From an uncultured Candidatus Saccharibacteria bacterium (GTDB lineage: Bacteria > Patescibacteriota > Saccharimonadia > Saccharimonadales > Saccharimonadaceae), in the NCBI GenBank assembly GCA_934700415.1, contig CAKUXN010000011.1, positions 1-14,742 of the forward strand: a stretch of DNA of 14,742 nucleotides, in the 5' to 3' direction. A program made the translations under genes and the position numbers. Shown piece after piece: positions 1-5,754 of the stretch (its first letter is position 1; each line of letters opens with the position of its first letter). The notes under the pieces are model-generated. The model searched no databases and was not told the origin of the DNA. It saw only the letters and a list, made by a program, of their open reading frames with translations.

Positions 1-1192
1 GCATATAACGACGTTTGCCATCTGTCACTTCCATCGTATCTACTTCTTGCGCATACGACAAAGGTGCCAAAGTCACAATATTCATCGCCTGAGTGACACC
101 ACGCGTAAAGAGCGAAGAACCATGTGTACGCGGCAAAATCCCTACTTGTGATGAAAGCGGCCTTACCTCAGTAAGTTTACGACCATCTGGGCGCACTCCT
201 TCTTCCAAAATTCCTCGCCTCACTTCCTTATGTACAGCTAGTTCAAAAGCTTGATCATACACATCACGCAGATTATCATCGTACCACTTAACTTTGTCGT
301 TATCCGTCTCACCCTCACCGTGAAGTAGTGCCATTTCATCGTGCATAGCATATTTAATGTCATCAAGAATATGCGCACGCTCCATTACGTTACCGCGAAT
401 TTTCGAACCAAATTTCCCATCTGTCCACTTCGCCACCTCTTCCATCACGGCCTCATCTGGCAATACCAATTCATATTCCTGTGCTGGAGCATTTACTTGC
501 TTTGCTAACTCTCTTTGCAAATCAAGTACCGGCTGTACCTTTTCCACTGCCCAATGCATCGCTTCAATAATTGTGTCTTCTGGCACTTCCTTAGCACCAG
601 CTTCTACCATCATAATTTTGCCATCTTTGCAAGCCACCACGAGGTCAAGTAGTGAGATTTCCCGCTCTTCTGGCGACAAAAATCCTCTAAATTCACCTCC
701 GATTCGGCCAATTCTAATTCCAGCTACTGGCCCGTCAAATGGCACACCTGCATTCATTAATGCCGATGACGCCGCAATCATTGCTACACAATCCGGCCTA
801 AAAGATGGGTCCATCGAAAGCACAGTACATACCACCTGAACTTCCTGGCGATATCCCTTCGGAAACAAAGGTCTAATTGGACGGTCAATCAAACGCCCTA
901 CTAGCACTGCTTCATCTGCTGGCTTCCCCTCGCGCTTAATAAACTTCGACCCGCTAATTTTACCAGCTGCATAGAATTTTTCTTCATAATCAATTGATAA
1001 TGGGAAAAAATCTTGCACCACCGGCTTAGTCCCGACTACTACTGAGCCTAGCACCACCGTATCGCCATAAGTCACCAAAACAGATGACGTACTCCTAAAT
1101 CCTACGCGGTTCACTTCAAGTGAGAGCTTACGCCCTAACCATTCGGTCGAAACCTGAATCTCCTTTTTGCCATTAGGATTTATAATGTCCAT
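1..1192 (-). CDS. pnp: Polyribonucleotide nucleotidyltransferase (PNPase), 3' end outside window
   Basis: PNPase is a phosphate-dependent 3'-to-5' exoribonuclease that takes part in mRNA turnover. I translated the minus strand from the ATG at 1190-1192. It gives an open frame of 397 codons that runs off the left edge, so roughly the N-terminal 55-60% is present. The N-terminus has the first RNase PH-like domain, including YEEKFYAAGKISGSKFIKRE near residues 70-89 and GRLIDRPIRPLFPKGY after it. The all-helical middle domain follows, and the second RNase PH-like domain begins near RPDGRKLTEVRPL and RTHGSSLFTRGVTQA. The KH and S1 RNA-binding domains would lie outside the window. An AAAGGA Shine-Dalgarno sits about 8 nt before the ATG. 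The gene lies downstream of rpsO as in many bacteria, but a terminator and its own promoter separate the two. Family assignment is secure. Confidence 0.97.
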   Translation of the reverse strand, partial: MDIINPNGKKEIQVSTEWLGRKLSLEVNRVGFRSTSSVLVTYGDTVVLGSVVVGTKPVVQDFFPLSIDYEEKFYAAGKISGSKFIKREGKPADEAVLVGRLIDRPIRPLFPKGYRQEVQVVCTVLSMDPSFRPDCVAMIAASSALMNAGVPFDGPVAGIRIGRIGGEFRGFLSPEEREISLLDLVVACKDGKIMMVEAGAKEVPEDTIIEAMHWAVEKVQPVLDLQRELAKQVNAPAQEYELVLPDEAVMEEVAKWTDGKFGSKIRGNVMERAHILDDIKYAMHDEMALLHGEGETDNDKVKWYDDNLRDVYDQAFELAVHKEVRRGILEEGVRPDGRKLTEVRPLSSQVGILPRTHGSSLFTRGVTQAMNIVTLAPLSYAQEVDTMEVTDGKRRYM

Positions 1193-1210
1193 GAAAATAT
1201 ATCCTTTCTT

Positions 1211-1258
1211 GGGAAAACTCCAGATATGGACACCCTATCCCATATCTGCCGTCTTCCC
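1211..1258 (-). promoter_or_regulatory. Stem-loop in the pnp 5' leader
   Basis: Between the pnp promoter and start codon the transcript can form a 9-bp perfect stem (CAGATATGG at 1221-1229 paired with CCATATCTG at 1240-1248, 10-nt loop). It is extended by an outer GGGAA/TTCCC pairing (1211-1215 with 1254-1258). The hairpin ends just before the Shine-Dalgarno. In E. coli the pnp leader folds into a hairpin that RNase III cuts and PNPase then uses for autoregulation. A similar role here is an inference from position only. Confidence 0.6.
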
Positions 1259-1276
1259 TATGTTAATGTTGCTTTT

Positions 1277-1305
1277 ATTATAGCAACTCTTGCTTTTTTT
1301 TGCAA
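1277..1305 (-). promoter_or_regulatory. pnp promoter (extended -10)
   Basis: On the minus strand, TTGCAA (1300-1305) is followed by a 17-bp spacer and TATAAT (1277-1282), with a TGC extension before the -10. The predicted start near 1270 gives a leader of about 78 nt that contains the stem-loop and the Shine-Dalgarno of pnp. It overlaps the opposite-strand promoter by 16 bp. Confidence 0.75.
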
Positions 1306-1318
1306 AATGTGCTATAAT
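1290..1318 (+). promoter_or_regulatory. Promoter of the small plus-strand unit (extended -10)
   Basis: TTGCTT (1290-1295), a 17-bp spacer and TATAAT (1313-1318) preceded by TGC. The predicted start is near 1325, upstream of an AGGAGGG Shine-Dalgarno and a small ORF. The -10 regions of this promoter and of the pnp promoter are arms of one 13-bp perfect inverted repeat (1273-1285 and 1310-1322). Confidence 0.7.
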
Positions 1319-1354
1319 AAAAAGAGTTGACCATTTTAGGAGGGTGAAATATAA

Positions 1355-1536
1355 ATGATTAACATTATCCATGTTGAGTACCGTTGCGACGATCAGCGTG
1401 AAATCAACGCTCTGCAAATCAAGCTCAAGTCCTTTAAAAGTAAAGATGAAGACAAAGTTCTGACTGGGCACTACCTAGCCGCCACCTTTTCCTTGATGCT
1501 TTCCAAAAAGCTATTGACGAAACTAACCTCTTCTAG
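1355..1536 (+). pseudogene. Small ORF of unknown function, probably frameshifted
   Basis: I do not recognise this protein. An ideal AGGAGGG (1338-1344) lies 10 nt before the ATG at 1355, downstream of a clear promoter. The starting frame stays open through the terminator and into the antisense of rpsO, which is not credible as the true 3' end. In the -1 frame, a sensible C-terminus (DAFQKAIDETNLF) ends at TAG 1534-1536, 16 nt before the terminator. Restoring one base somewhere between about 1450 and 1490, for example in the T/C run near 1485, would give an intact protein of about 60 residues. The cause could be a real mutation, an assembly error or programmed -1 frameshifting; no classic slippery heptamer is seen. 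Promoter, Shine-Dalgarno and terminator together suggest a genuine gene. Confidence 0.5.
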
Positions 1537-1552
1537 TCTTTATTCTAACCAC

Positions 1553-1583
1553 AAAAAACCCGCCGAATTTAGGCGGGCTTTTT
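1553..1583. terminator. Bidirectional intrinsic terminator between rpsO and the small ORF
   Basis: Stem CCCGCC (1559-1564) / GGCGGG (1572-1577) with a 7-nt loop, an A-tract on the left and CTTTTT on the right. On the plus strand it ends the small ORF unit. On the minus strand it ends rpsO, whose stop codon is immediately adjacent, so pnp depends on its own promoter. Confidence 0.85.
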
Positions 1584-1584
1584 C

Positions 1585-1851
1585 TTATTTTCTAAGACCT
1601 AGCTTTGCCACGGTCTTCTTGTACAGCTCAAAATCGGTCGTCTCAAGGTATTTGAGAAGCTTTTTGCGCTTCCCTACCATCTGCATGAGGCCTCTTTTAG
1701 CCATAAAGTCATGTTTATTATTCTTCACATGCTCAGTCACTTCTTTGATGCGCTCTGTGAGAATAGCCACTTGAACTTCAGGAGAACCAACGTCGTTCTT
1801 ATTACGAGCAACCTTGGCAATAGCTTTGTCCTTATTCTCTTTTGTTATCAT
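1585..1851 (-). CDS. rpsO: Small ribosomal subunit protein uS15
   Basis: Component of the 30S subunit that binds the 16S rRNA central domain. The 88 residues match the usual length (about 89). The family signature is visible in order: VGSPEVQVAILTERI, then the LTxHhK-like EVTEHVKNNKHDF, then RGLMQMVGKRKKLLKYL. I chose the ATG at 1849-1851 over an upstream in-frame ATG at 1872 because the family begins here and because the upstream codons lie on the promoter. The only Shine-Dalgarno is a short AGGA about 5 nt away. It follows truB after about 30 nt and ends against a terminator. Confidence 0.97.
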   Translation of the reverse strand: MITKENKDKAIAKVARNKNDVGSPEVQVAILTERIKEVTEHVKNNKHDFMAKRGLMQMVGKRKKLLKYLETTDFELYKKTVAKLGLRK

Positions 1852-1860
1852 AGTGGTCCT

Positions 1861-1889
1861 ATTATACCACACCCTATGGGTTATTGCAA
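1861..1889 (-). promoter_or_regulatory. rpsO promoter predicting a near-leaderless mRNA
   Basis: On the minus strand, TTGCAA (1884-1889, overlapping the truB stop codon) is followed by a 17-bp spacer and TATAAT (1861-1866) with a TGG extension. Only 9 nt separate the -10 from the rpsO ATG, so initiation at the usual distance would leave a leader of about 0-3 nt. Confidence 0.65.
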
Positions 1890-2543
1890 TTTTTCGGCAT
1901 CTTTCACATCATAGTCTGCAATTTTCGTACGCCTCAAAGCCGTCAGATATGCTCCAGTGCCCAGTCTCTCGCCGATATCCTCCGCCAAAGCCCGAATATA
2001 CGTTCCTGAAGATACCTGCGCTCGAATTTTAAGCATTGGATAGGCATATTCCACAATCTCTATATTATATATAGTCACTTTTCGTTGAGGTGTTTCAAAA
2101 TCTTTTCCTGCTCGAGCTAATTTGTATGCTCGTTGTCCATTAATTTTCACTGCACTGTATTTCGGTACCGTCTGTGTAATTTCTCCCACAAATTCCGCTA
2201 CGGCCTTTTCTATGTCTTCACGTGATGGAGTCAAATCACTTTTAAAAGCTAGCCCTCCTTCTGGATCTCCAGTACTAGATATAAATCCCAACTTTAATTC
2301 AGCCTCATACTCCTTATCTAGCTTCAAAAAATCTCCCGATTTTTTTGTCATTTTACCCGACAGCAAAATTAGTAGCCCTGTCGCAAACGGATCAAGTGTA
2401 CCCGTATGCCCCACTTTCACCTTATGCCCAAACTCCGCCTTAAGTTTTCCTCGTACTTTCGCTACCGCTCCGAAACTCGATATTCCTACCGGCTTGTCAA
2501 TCAAAATAATCTGGTCTTCCATTGTTAATACTGAAAATACCAT
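1881..2543 (-). CDS. truB: tRNA pseudouridine(55) synthase, short form
   Basis: Isomerises U55 to pseudouridine in the T-loop of tRNAs. Visible motifs are the catalytic loop GHTGTLDPFATGLL with Asp near residue 51, KYSAVKINGQRAYKLAR near 128-144, SSGTYIRALAEDIGERL near 178-194, and LRRTKI near 203. The protein stops about 15 residues after LRRT. At 220 residues it is much shorter than the E. coli and B. subtilis enzymes (just over 300) and lacks the C-terminal PUA-type RNA-binding domain. I took the ATG at 2543 because GGGGAG lies about 5 nt upstream; an internal ATG at 2522 has no such site. ribF, often found between truB and rpsO, is absent. Confidence 0.93.
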   Translation of the reverse strand: MVFSVLTMEDQIILIDKPVGISSFGAVAKVRGKLKAEFGHKVKVGHTGTLDPFATGLLILLSGKMTKKSGDFLKLDKEYEAELKLGFISSTGDPEGGLAFKSDLTPSREDIEKAVAEFVGEITQTVPKYSAVKINGQRAYKLARAGKDFETPQRKVTIYNIEIVEYAYPMLKIRAQVSSGTYIRALAEDIGERLGTGAYLTALRRTKIADYDVKDAEKLQ

Positions 2544-2583
2544 AATTCTCCCCGAAAATCAATTTAAAAATCTCTCGGCGTGG

Positions 2584-2589
2584 TATAAT
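2584..2589 (+). promoter_or_regulatory. Extended -10 for the PRC-barrel gene, leaderless geometry
   Basis: TGGTATAAT (2581-2589) lies 6 nt before the ATG at 2596, so the expected start nucleotide coincides with the A of ATG. No Shine-Dalgarno precedes the ATG. No good -35 is seen. The element sits in TATAATATA, whose near symmetry could also give a minus-strand -10 for truB. Confidence 0.6.
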
Positions 2590-2595
2590 ATACTT

Positions 2596-3204
2596 ATGTT
2601 AGTCTCAGCAAATCGTCTTATTGGCACCAAAATTCTAAGCATGCAAACTGCTGGGGCAATCGCAACTATCTCTGCGCCTATCGTCGACCCTAACACTTTT
2701 AAGATTATCGCTTTTTACGTCGAAGGCGGCCTTATCAATAATACCAACAATATCTTAGATACTATTTCTATTCGTGAATATTCACGCTATGGTTGCGTAG
2801 TAGACTCCATCGACGAACTCGTTTCTAAAGACGACGTCATTAAAATTGGAGAAATCATCGATCTTAATTTCGATCTCATCGGGCTCAAAGTAGAAACCAA
2901 AAAGGGCACTAACCTTGGCAAAATTATCGATTATACTGTCACTAGCGAAGATTTTACAATTCAGCAAATCATCGTCAAGCGTCCTTTCATCAAAAGTTTT
3001 TCCGATCCCGAGCTCACTATTCCTCGTAAAGAAATTGTTGAAGTCACCGATTATAAAGTTATTGTCAAAGACGAAGAAAAAGTTATCAAGAAAAAAGCCG
3101 CCCACGAAGATTTCATACCGAATTTCGTCAATCCTTTCCGTAAGTCAGAACAAGATTACGTACCATCTCATACGAAAACCCCTGCCGACAAAGATATTGA
3201 ATAA
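2596..3204 (+). CDS. PRC-barrel domain protein
   Basis: The 202 residues contain two consecutive beta-rich units typical of PRC-barrel proteins. The first (about 8-80) has ANRLIGTKILSMQTAGAIA, VDPNTFKIIAFYVEGG and IREYSRYGCVVDSIDEL. The second (about 88-165) has FDLIGLKVETKKGTNLGKI, FTIQQIIVKRP and IPRKEIVEVTDYKVIVKD. A basic, charged tail follows with no obvious fold. PRC barrels occur in the RNA-processing factor RimM and in photosynthetic reaction centre subunit H, and free-standing versions are often of unknown role. The frame is open far upstream, but the ATG at 2596 lies 6 nt after an extended -10 and begins the recognisable domain. It overlaps the 3' end of recX on the other strand by 77 bp. 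The specific function is unknown. Confidence 0.85.
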   Translation: MLVSANRLIGTKILSMQTAGAIATISAPIVDPNTFKIIAFYVEGGLINNTNNILDTISIREYSRYGCVVDSIDELVSKDDVIKIGEIIDLNFDLIGLKVETKKGTNLGKIIDYTVTSEDFTIQQIIVKRPFIKSFSDPELTIPRKEIVEVTDYKVIVKDEEKVIKKKAAHEDFIPNFVNPFRKSEQDYVPSHTKTPADKDIE

Positions 3205-3877
3205 GTTTGTCATCATCATATCTAGCTCGCTTCCGCTCAATCATTTTTTTGATTTCCACTTCATCGTCGCGAACATCCAAAACTTCTTCAATAATATTCA
3301 TCGCCACCCCCTTCTTCATTAGCTCCATCTTCAGCCTCTTTTTCGACACCCCCTTCTTCACAAACCGATTCTCCACATAATACTCCGCAAATCTCCGATC
3401 ATCCAAATACCCATGAAGGATTAAACGTTCAATTATAGTTTGATGAAAACTAGAAATATCCTCTGAGAACACTGCCCGACCAACGGGGAGGGAATTAGTG
3501 AAGTCCCGCCCGTAACGACGGACCGGGACGAACGTGTCCGAAAAGGATTTTCTAGTTTTCTCTCTTAAATAATCTTTTACTTCTCTAATACTTCGCGGTC
3601 TAATAAGTATCCATTCCAAAGCCCTTTGATAAAGTTTCCCAAACTCCGATGCTTTTTTATACTCCGCTAATTTCTCTGTTGTAATTTCCTGCCCAACTTT
3701 AATTTTGAAATCCACCACTTGCGAAACATCAAGCGAAAAAGCATATTTTTCGTTTACAAAAACATTTACACGGTTTTCATTTTTTACCGCCGGCTTAATA
3801 TTTGTAATTTTAAGTTTCGTAGAGTCTACACTCAAGTTATTTTCAATTATTTCGTCATTTAGCTTAAATATTTCCAT
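3128..3877 (-). CDS. recX: RecX-family regulator of RecA, with a 38-residue in-frame insertion
   Basis: RecX proteins bind RecA filaments and modulate recombinase activity. The 249 residues include an N-terminal beta-rich extension (about 20-70). Helical repeats follow: ALEWILIRPRSIREVKDYLREK near 86-107, IIERLILHGYLDDRRFAEYYVENR near 148-171, and a C-terminal repeat with IQYLCRQGFSYEMVRNLV. The LILHGYLDDRRFAEYYVENR segment is the most diagnostic. Residues 107-144 are unlike RecX: they are encoded by a GC-rich element bounded by inverted repeats, placed where family members have a short loop between helices. The ATG at 3877 overlaps the NUDIX stop by 14 nt, has no strong Shine-Dalgarno and suggests translational coupling. 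Location in a recA operon supports the call. Confidence 0.87.
   Translation of the reverse strand: MEIFKLNDEIIENNLSVDSTKLKITNIKPAVKNENRVNVFVNEKYAFSLDVSQVVDFKIKVGQEITTEKLAEYKKASEFGKLYQRALEWILIRPRSIREVKDYLREKTRKSFSDTFVPVRRYGRDFTNSLPVGRAVFSEDISSFHQTIIERLILHGYLDDRRFAEYYVENRFVKKGVSKKRLKMELMKKGVAMNIIEEVLDVRDDEVEIKKMIERKRARYDDDKLIQYLCRQGFSYEMVRNLVLTYGKD
3446..3559. repeat. Palindromic element inserted in frame in recX
   Basis: The ends are inverted copies: AAAACTAGAAATATCC (3446-3461) and GGATTTTCTAGTTTT (3545-3559), which pair over 15 positions with one gap. The interior is clearly GC-richer than its AT-rich host. It holds nested stems: GGGAGGGA (3486-3493) with TCCCGCCC (3504-3511, one mismatch) and CCGT/ACGG around a 4-nt loop near 3511-3522. 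The length is 114 bp, exactly 38 codons, with no stop in the recX frame. It resembles in style the Rickettsia palindromic elements that insert into protein genes. No second copy is visible in this window. Confidence 0.75.
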
Positions 3878-4418
3878 GGTTTTTTAGCCATTCCGTCACA
3901 CAAGCAAAAGTTAATTTGTCGTTTTTAAGTGGTTTTTTGGCAAATTCTTGACGAAATTCTTCCATTTCGGAATATTTAATCCACCGCACTTCCGACACTT
4001 CTTTATCATCAAAATGAAATTCTTCCGGTTTTCCAGTATAGTCCACCAAATATACCCACGCCAAACGATTTTTATTAAATGGTCGCATCGTCACAAATTG
4101 CAAGTCCTCTGGCGTAATTGTAATTCCGATTTCCTCATGAGCTTCTCTTACTGCTCCCTCCACCAAAGATTCGCCTAAATTAATATGGCCCCCTGCCGAG
4201 AAATCCCATTCACCAGGATAGCGATCTACTTTTTCCGATCTTCTCTGCCACAAAAATTCTAGTCCTTCTTTGCCTTTGCGATATAAGAATACCACTGCCA
4301 CTCCTACAATCGCATCACTGCCAGTAACCTCTGGGTTATTAAGCGTGGCTCCCCAGCCCATTCCTTCTATCGGTTCACCATTTGGATGAAAAACCTGCCA
4401 TACTTCATTTTGATGCAT
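3864..4418 (-). CDS. NUDIX hydrolase
   Basis: Hydrolyses nucleoside-diphosphate-linked compounds; the substrate is not evident. The Nudix box GX5EX7REUXEEXGU is complete at about residues 77-99: it begins GHINLGE and ends REAHEEIGI, with the metal-binding glutamates present. LWQRRSEKVDRYPGEWDFSAGGH just before it resembles the IPP-isomerase-like branch, but the order of motifs does not fix the substrate. The 184 residues are normal for the family. I chose the ATG at 4418 because AAGGAG lies 7 nt upstream; the TTG at 4424 is too close to it. It starts 18 nt after recA and overlaps recX, so it is the middle gene of a recA-NUDIX-recX operon. A nucleotide-pool or repair role is an inference from this context. 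Confidence 0.9.
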   Translation of the reverse strand: MHQNEVWQVFHPNGEPIEGMGWGATLNNPEVTGSDAIVGVAVVFLYRKGKEGLEFLWQRRSEKVDRYPGEWDFSAGGHINLGESLVEGAVREAHEEIGITITPEDLQFVTMRPFNKNRLAWVYLVDYTGKPEEFHFDDKEVSEVRWIKYSEMEEFRQEFAKKPLKNDKLTFACVTEWLKNHGNI

Positions 4419-4436
4419 ACCCAAGCTCCTTAATTT

Positions 4437-5459
4437 CTAGGCTTCAGCTGCCGCTCTTTCGCGTACTTGTTTTTCAATTTCAGCCATTAGCTCTGGTTTT
4501 TCACGGAACAATTTCTTTACGGCTTCACGTCCTTGGCCTATAGTTTCACCATTATACTTAAAGAACGCTCCCGCCTTGTCAATCACACCATATTGTACAC
4601 CAAGATCCAACACGTCACCAGTCTTCGAGATTCCCTCGTTATACATAATATCAAACTCTGCTGTTCTAAACGGCGCTGCAATTTTATTTTTTACCACCTT
4701 AATCTTAGTGCGGTTACCAGAAATATTATCACCTTCTTTAATTTGGCCAATTCGACGAATGTCAATGCGGACTGATGCGTAAAATTTCAATGCATTACCG
4801 CCAGTTGTAGTTTCTGGGTTACCAAACATCACACCAATTTTCATTCGAATTTGGTTAATAAAAATCACCGTTGCTTTAGATTTAGAAATAATACCCGTAA
4901 GCTTACGCATTGCCTGCGACATCAATCTAGCTTGAAGCCCCATTTGCGCTTCGCCCATATCGCCATCAATTTCAGCCTGTGGCACCAACGCCGCTACTGA
5001 ATCTACTACAATCAAATCCACTGCATTAGAACGTACCAAAGTTTCACAAATCTCCAAAGCCTGCTCACCATTATCAGGCTGCGAAATCAACAAATTCGCC
5101 GTATCTACACCTATTCTTTTTGCATAAGCCGGGTCGAGTGCGTGCTCCGCATCGATAAATGCCGCCTGCCCACCTTGTTTTTGAATTTCCGCAATTGCAT
5201 GAAGAGCAAGCGTCGTCTTGCCAGAAGATTCTGGCCCGTAAATCTCAATAATTCTACCTTTAGGATAACCGCCACCGAGTGCTAAATCTAGCGCTAAAGA
5301 ACCTGACGGCAGAAGCTCCACATCCATCTTTGGAGTTTCGCCTAGCTTCATGATTGAACCATCACCAAATTGTTTTGTAATCTGCTGAATCGCAAGCTTC
5401 AGCGCTTCACTTTTTCCATCATTTTTGGTATTTTCTTCCACCGCATCCTTTTTTGCCAT
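4437..5459 (-). CDS. recA: Recombinase RecA
   Basis: ATP-dependent strand-exchange protein for homologous recombination and repair. The 340 residues show Walker [10 protein letters not shown] (75-83), the ATPase segment [19 protein letters not shown] (101-119), Walker [11 protein letters not shown] (149-158), the [17 protein letters not shown] stretch (201-217) and the DNA-binding loop [15 protein letters not shown] (217-231). The C-terminus ends in a short mixed tail and lacks the long acidic tail of E. coli RecA. The ATG at 5459 has AGAAAGG about 10 nt upstream. It heads an operon with the NUDIX gene and recX. No recognisable LexA operator was found upstream. Confidence 0.99.
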   Translation of the reverse strand: MAKKDAVEENTKNDGKSEALKLAIQQITKQFGDGSIMKLGETPKMDVELLPSGSLALDLALGGGYPKGRIIEIYGPESSGKTTLALHAIAEIQKQGGQAAFIDAEHALDPAYAKRIGVDTANLLISQPDNGEQALEICETLVRSNAVDLIVVDSVAALVPQAEIDGDMGEAQMGLQARLMSQAMRKLTGIISKSKATVIFINQIRMKIGVMFGNPETTTGGNALKFYASVRIDIRRIGQIKEGDNISGNRTKIKVVKNKIAAPFRTAEFDIMYNEGISKTGDVLDLGVQYGVIDKAGAFFKYNGETIGQGREAVKKLFREKPELMAEIEKQVRERAAAEA

Positions 5460-5483
5460 ATAAGTATTACCTTTCTGTTGATA

Positions 5484-5489
5484 ATTATA
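5484..5489 (-). promoter_or_regulatory. Probable recA -10 element
   Basis: TATAAT on the minus strand predicts a start near 5477 and a leader of about 18 nt that contains AGAAAGG. The -35 region is poor (TATCTT at 17-bp spacing) and there is no TG extension. This call rests on the -10 and spacing only. Confidence 0.45.
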
Positions 5490-5553
5490 TAATATTTACT
5501 AAAATGAAGATAGAGTTGATTTTTACAATCTTGTATGGTAGAATCAAATCATA

Positions 5554-5637
5554 CTATTTAGATATCTCTTCAGCTTCTGGCCGAGGAGATTTCTTTTTGA
5601 GTTTAACAATGATGTAATCAAGATCTAGCTCAATCAT
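5554..5637 (-). CDS. Candidate 27-residue small protein upstream of recA
   Basis: ATG at 5635-5637 and TAG at 5554-5556, on the same strand as recA and ending 94 nt before it. Two purine-rich sites, AGGAG and AAAGGA (5643-5653), precede the ATG at about 11 and 5 nt. The peptide is highly charged: it begins MIELDLDYIIVKLKKK and ends in an acidic, proline-containing tail. It could be an independent small protein or a leader peptide for recA. I do not recognise it. The Shine-Dalgarno is the main evidence; conservation is untested. Confidence 0.5.
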   Translation of the reverse strand: MIELDLDYIIVKLKKKSPRPEAEEISK

Positions 5638-5695
5638 AGTCTTCCTTTCTCCTAACCACATTTATTAAATTGCACCAACCCTATCTTCAGCGCCT

Positions 5696-5724
5696 CTTGT
5701 AGCATAGCCTGTTAACATTTACAA
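5696..5724 (-). promoter_or_regulatory. Possible promoter for the small ORF upstream of recA
   Basis: On the minus strand TTGTAA (5719-5724), a 17-bp spacer and TACAAG (5696-5701) with a TGC extension. The -10 matches consensus at 4 of 6 positions. It would give a leader of about 50 nt. Its -35 overlaps the murB -35 on the other strand. Confidence 0.35.
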
Positions 5725-5747
5725 CCCCCCACCCAGAGTGCTATAAT
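5718..5747 (+). promoter_or_regulatory. murB-folD promoter, leaderless geometry
   Basis: TTTACA (5718-5723), an 18-bp spacer and TATAAT (5742-5747) preceded by TGC. Only 7 nt separate the -10 from the murB ATG at 5755, so the transcript would begin at or within a base of the start codon. No Shine-Dalgarno is present. Confidence 0.7.
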
Positions 5748-5754
5748 TAAGTGC

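Noticed and set aside
357..839. Plus-strand open frame of 160 codons
   Set aside because: It lies antisense to well-conserved pnp sequence and has no ribosome site or family resemblance.
2122..2595. N-terminal extension of the PRC-barrel frame
   Set aside because: It is the antisense of truB; the domain, and an extended -10, begin at 2581-2596.
5532..5553. Possible operator dyad (GTATG and CATAC) upstream of recA
   Set aside because: Only about 7 of 11 positions are symmetric and it matches no LexA consensus I know.
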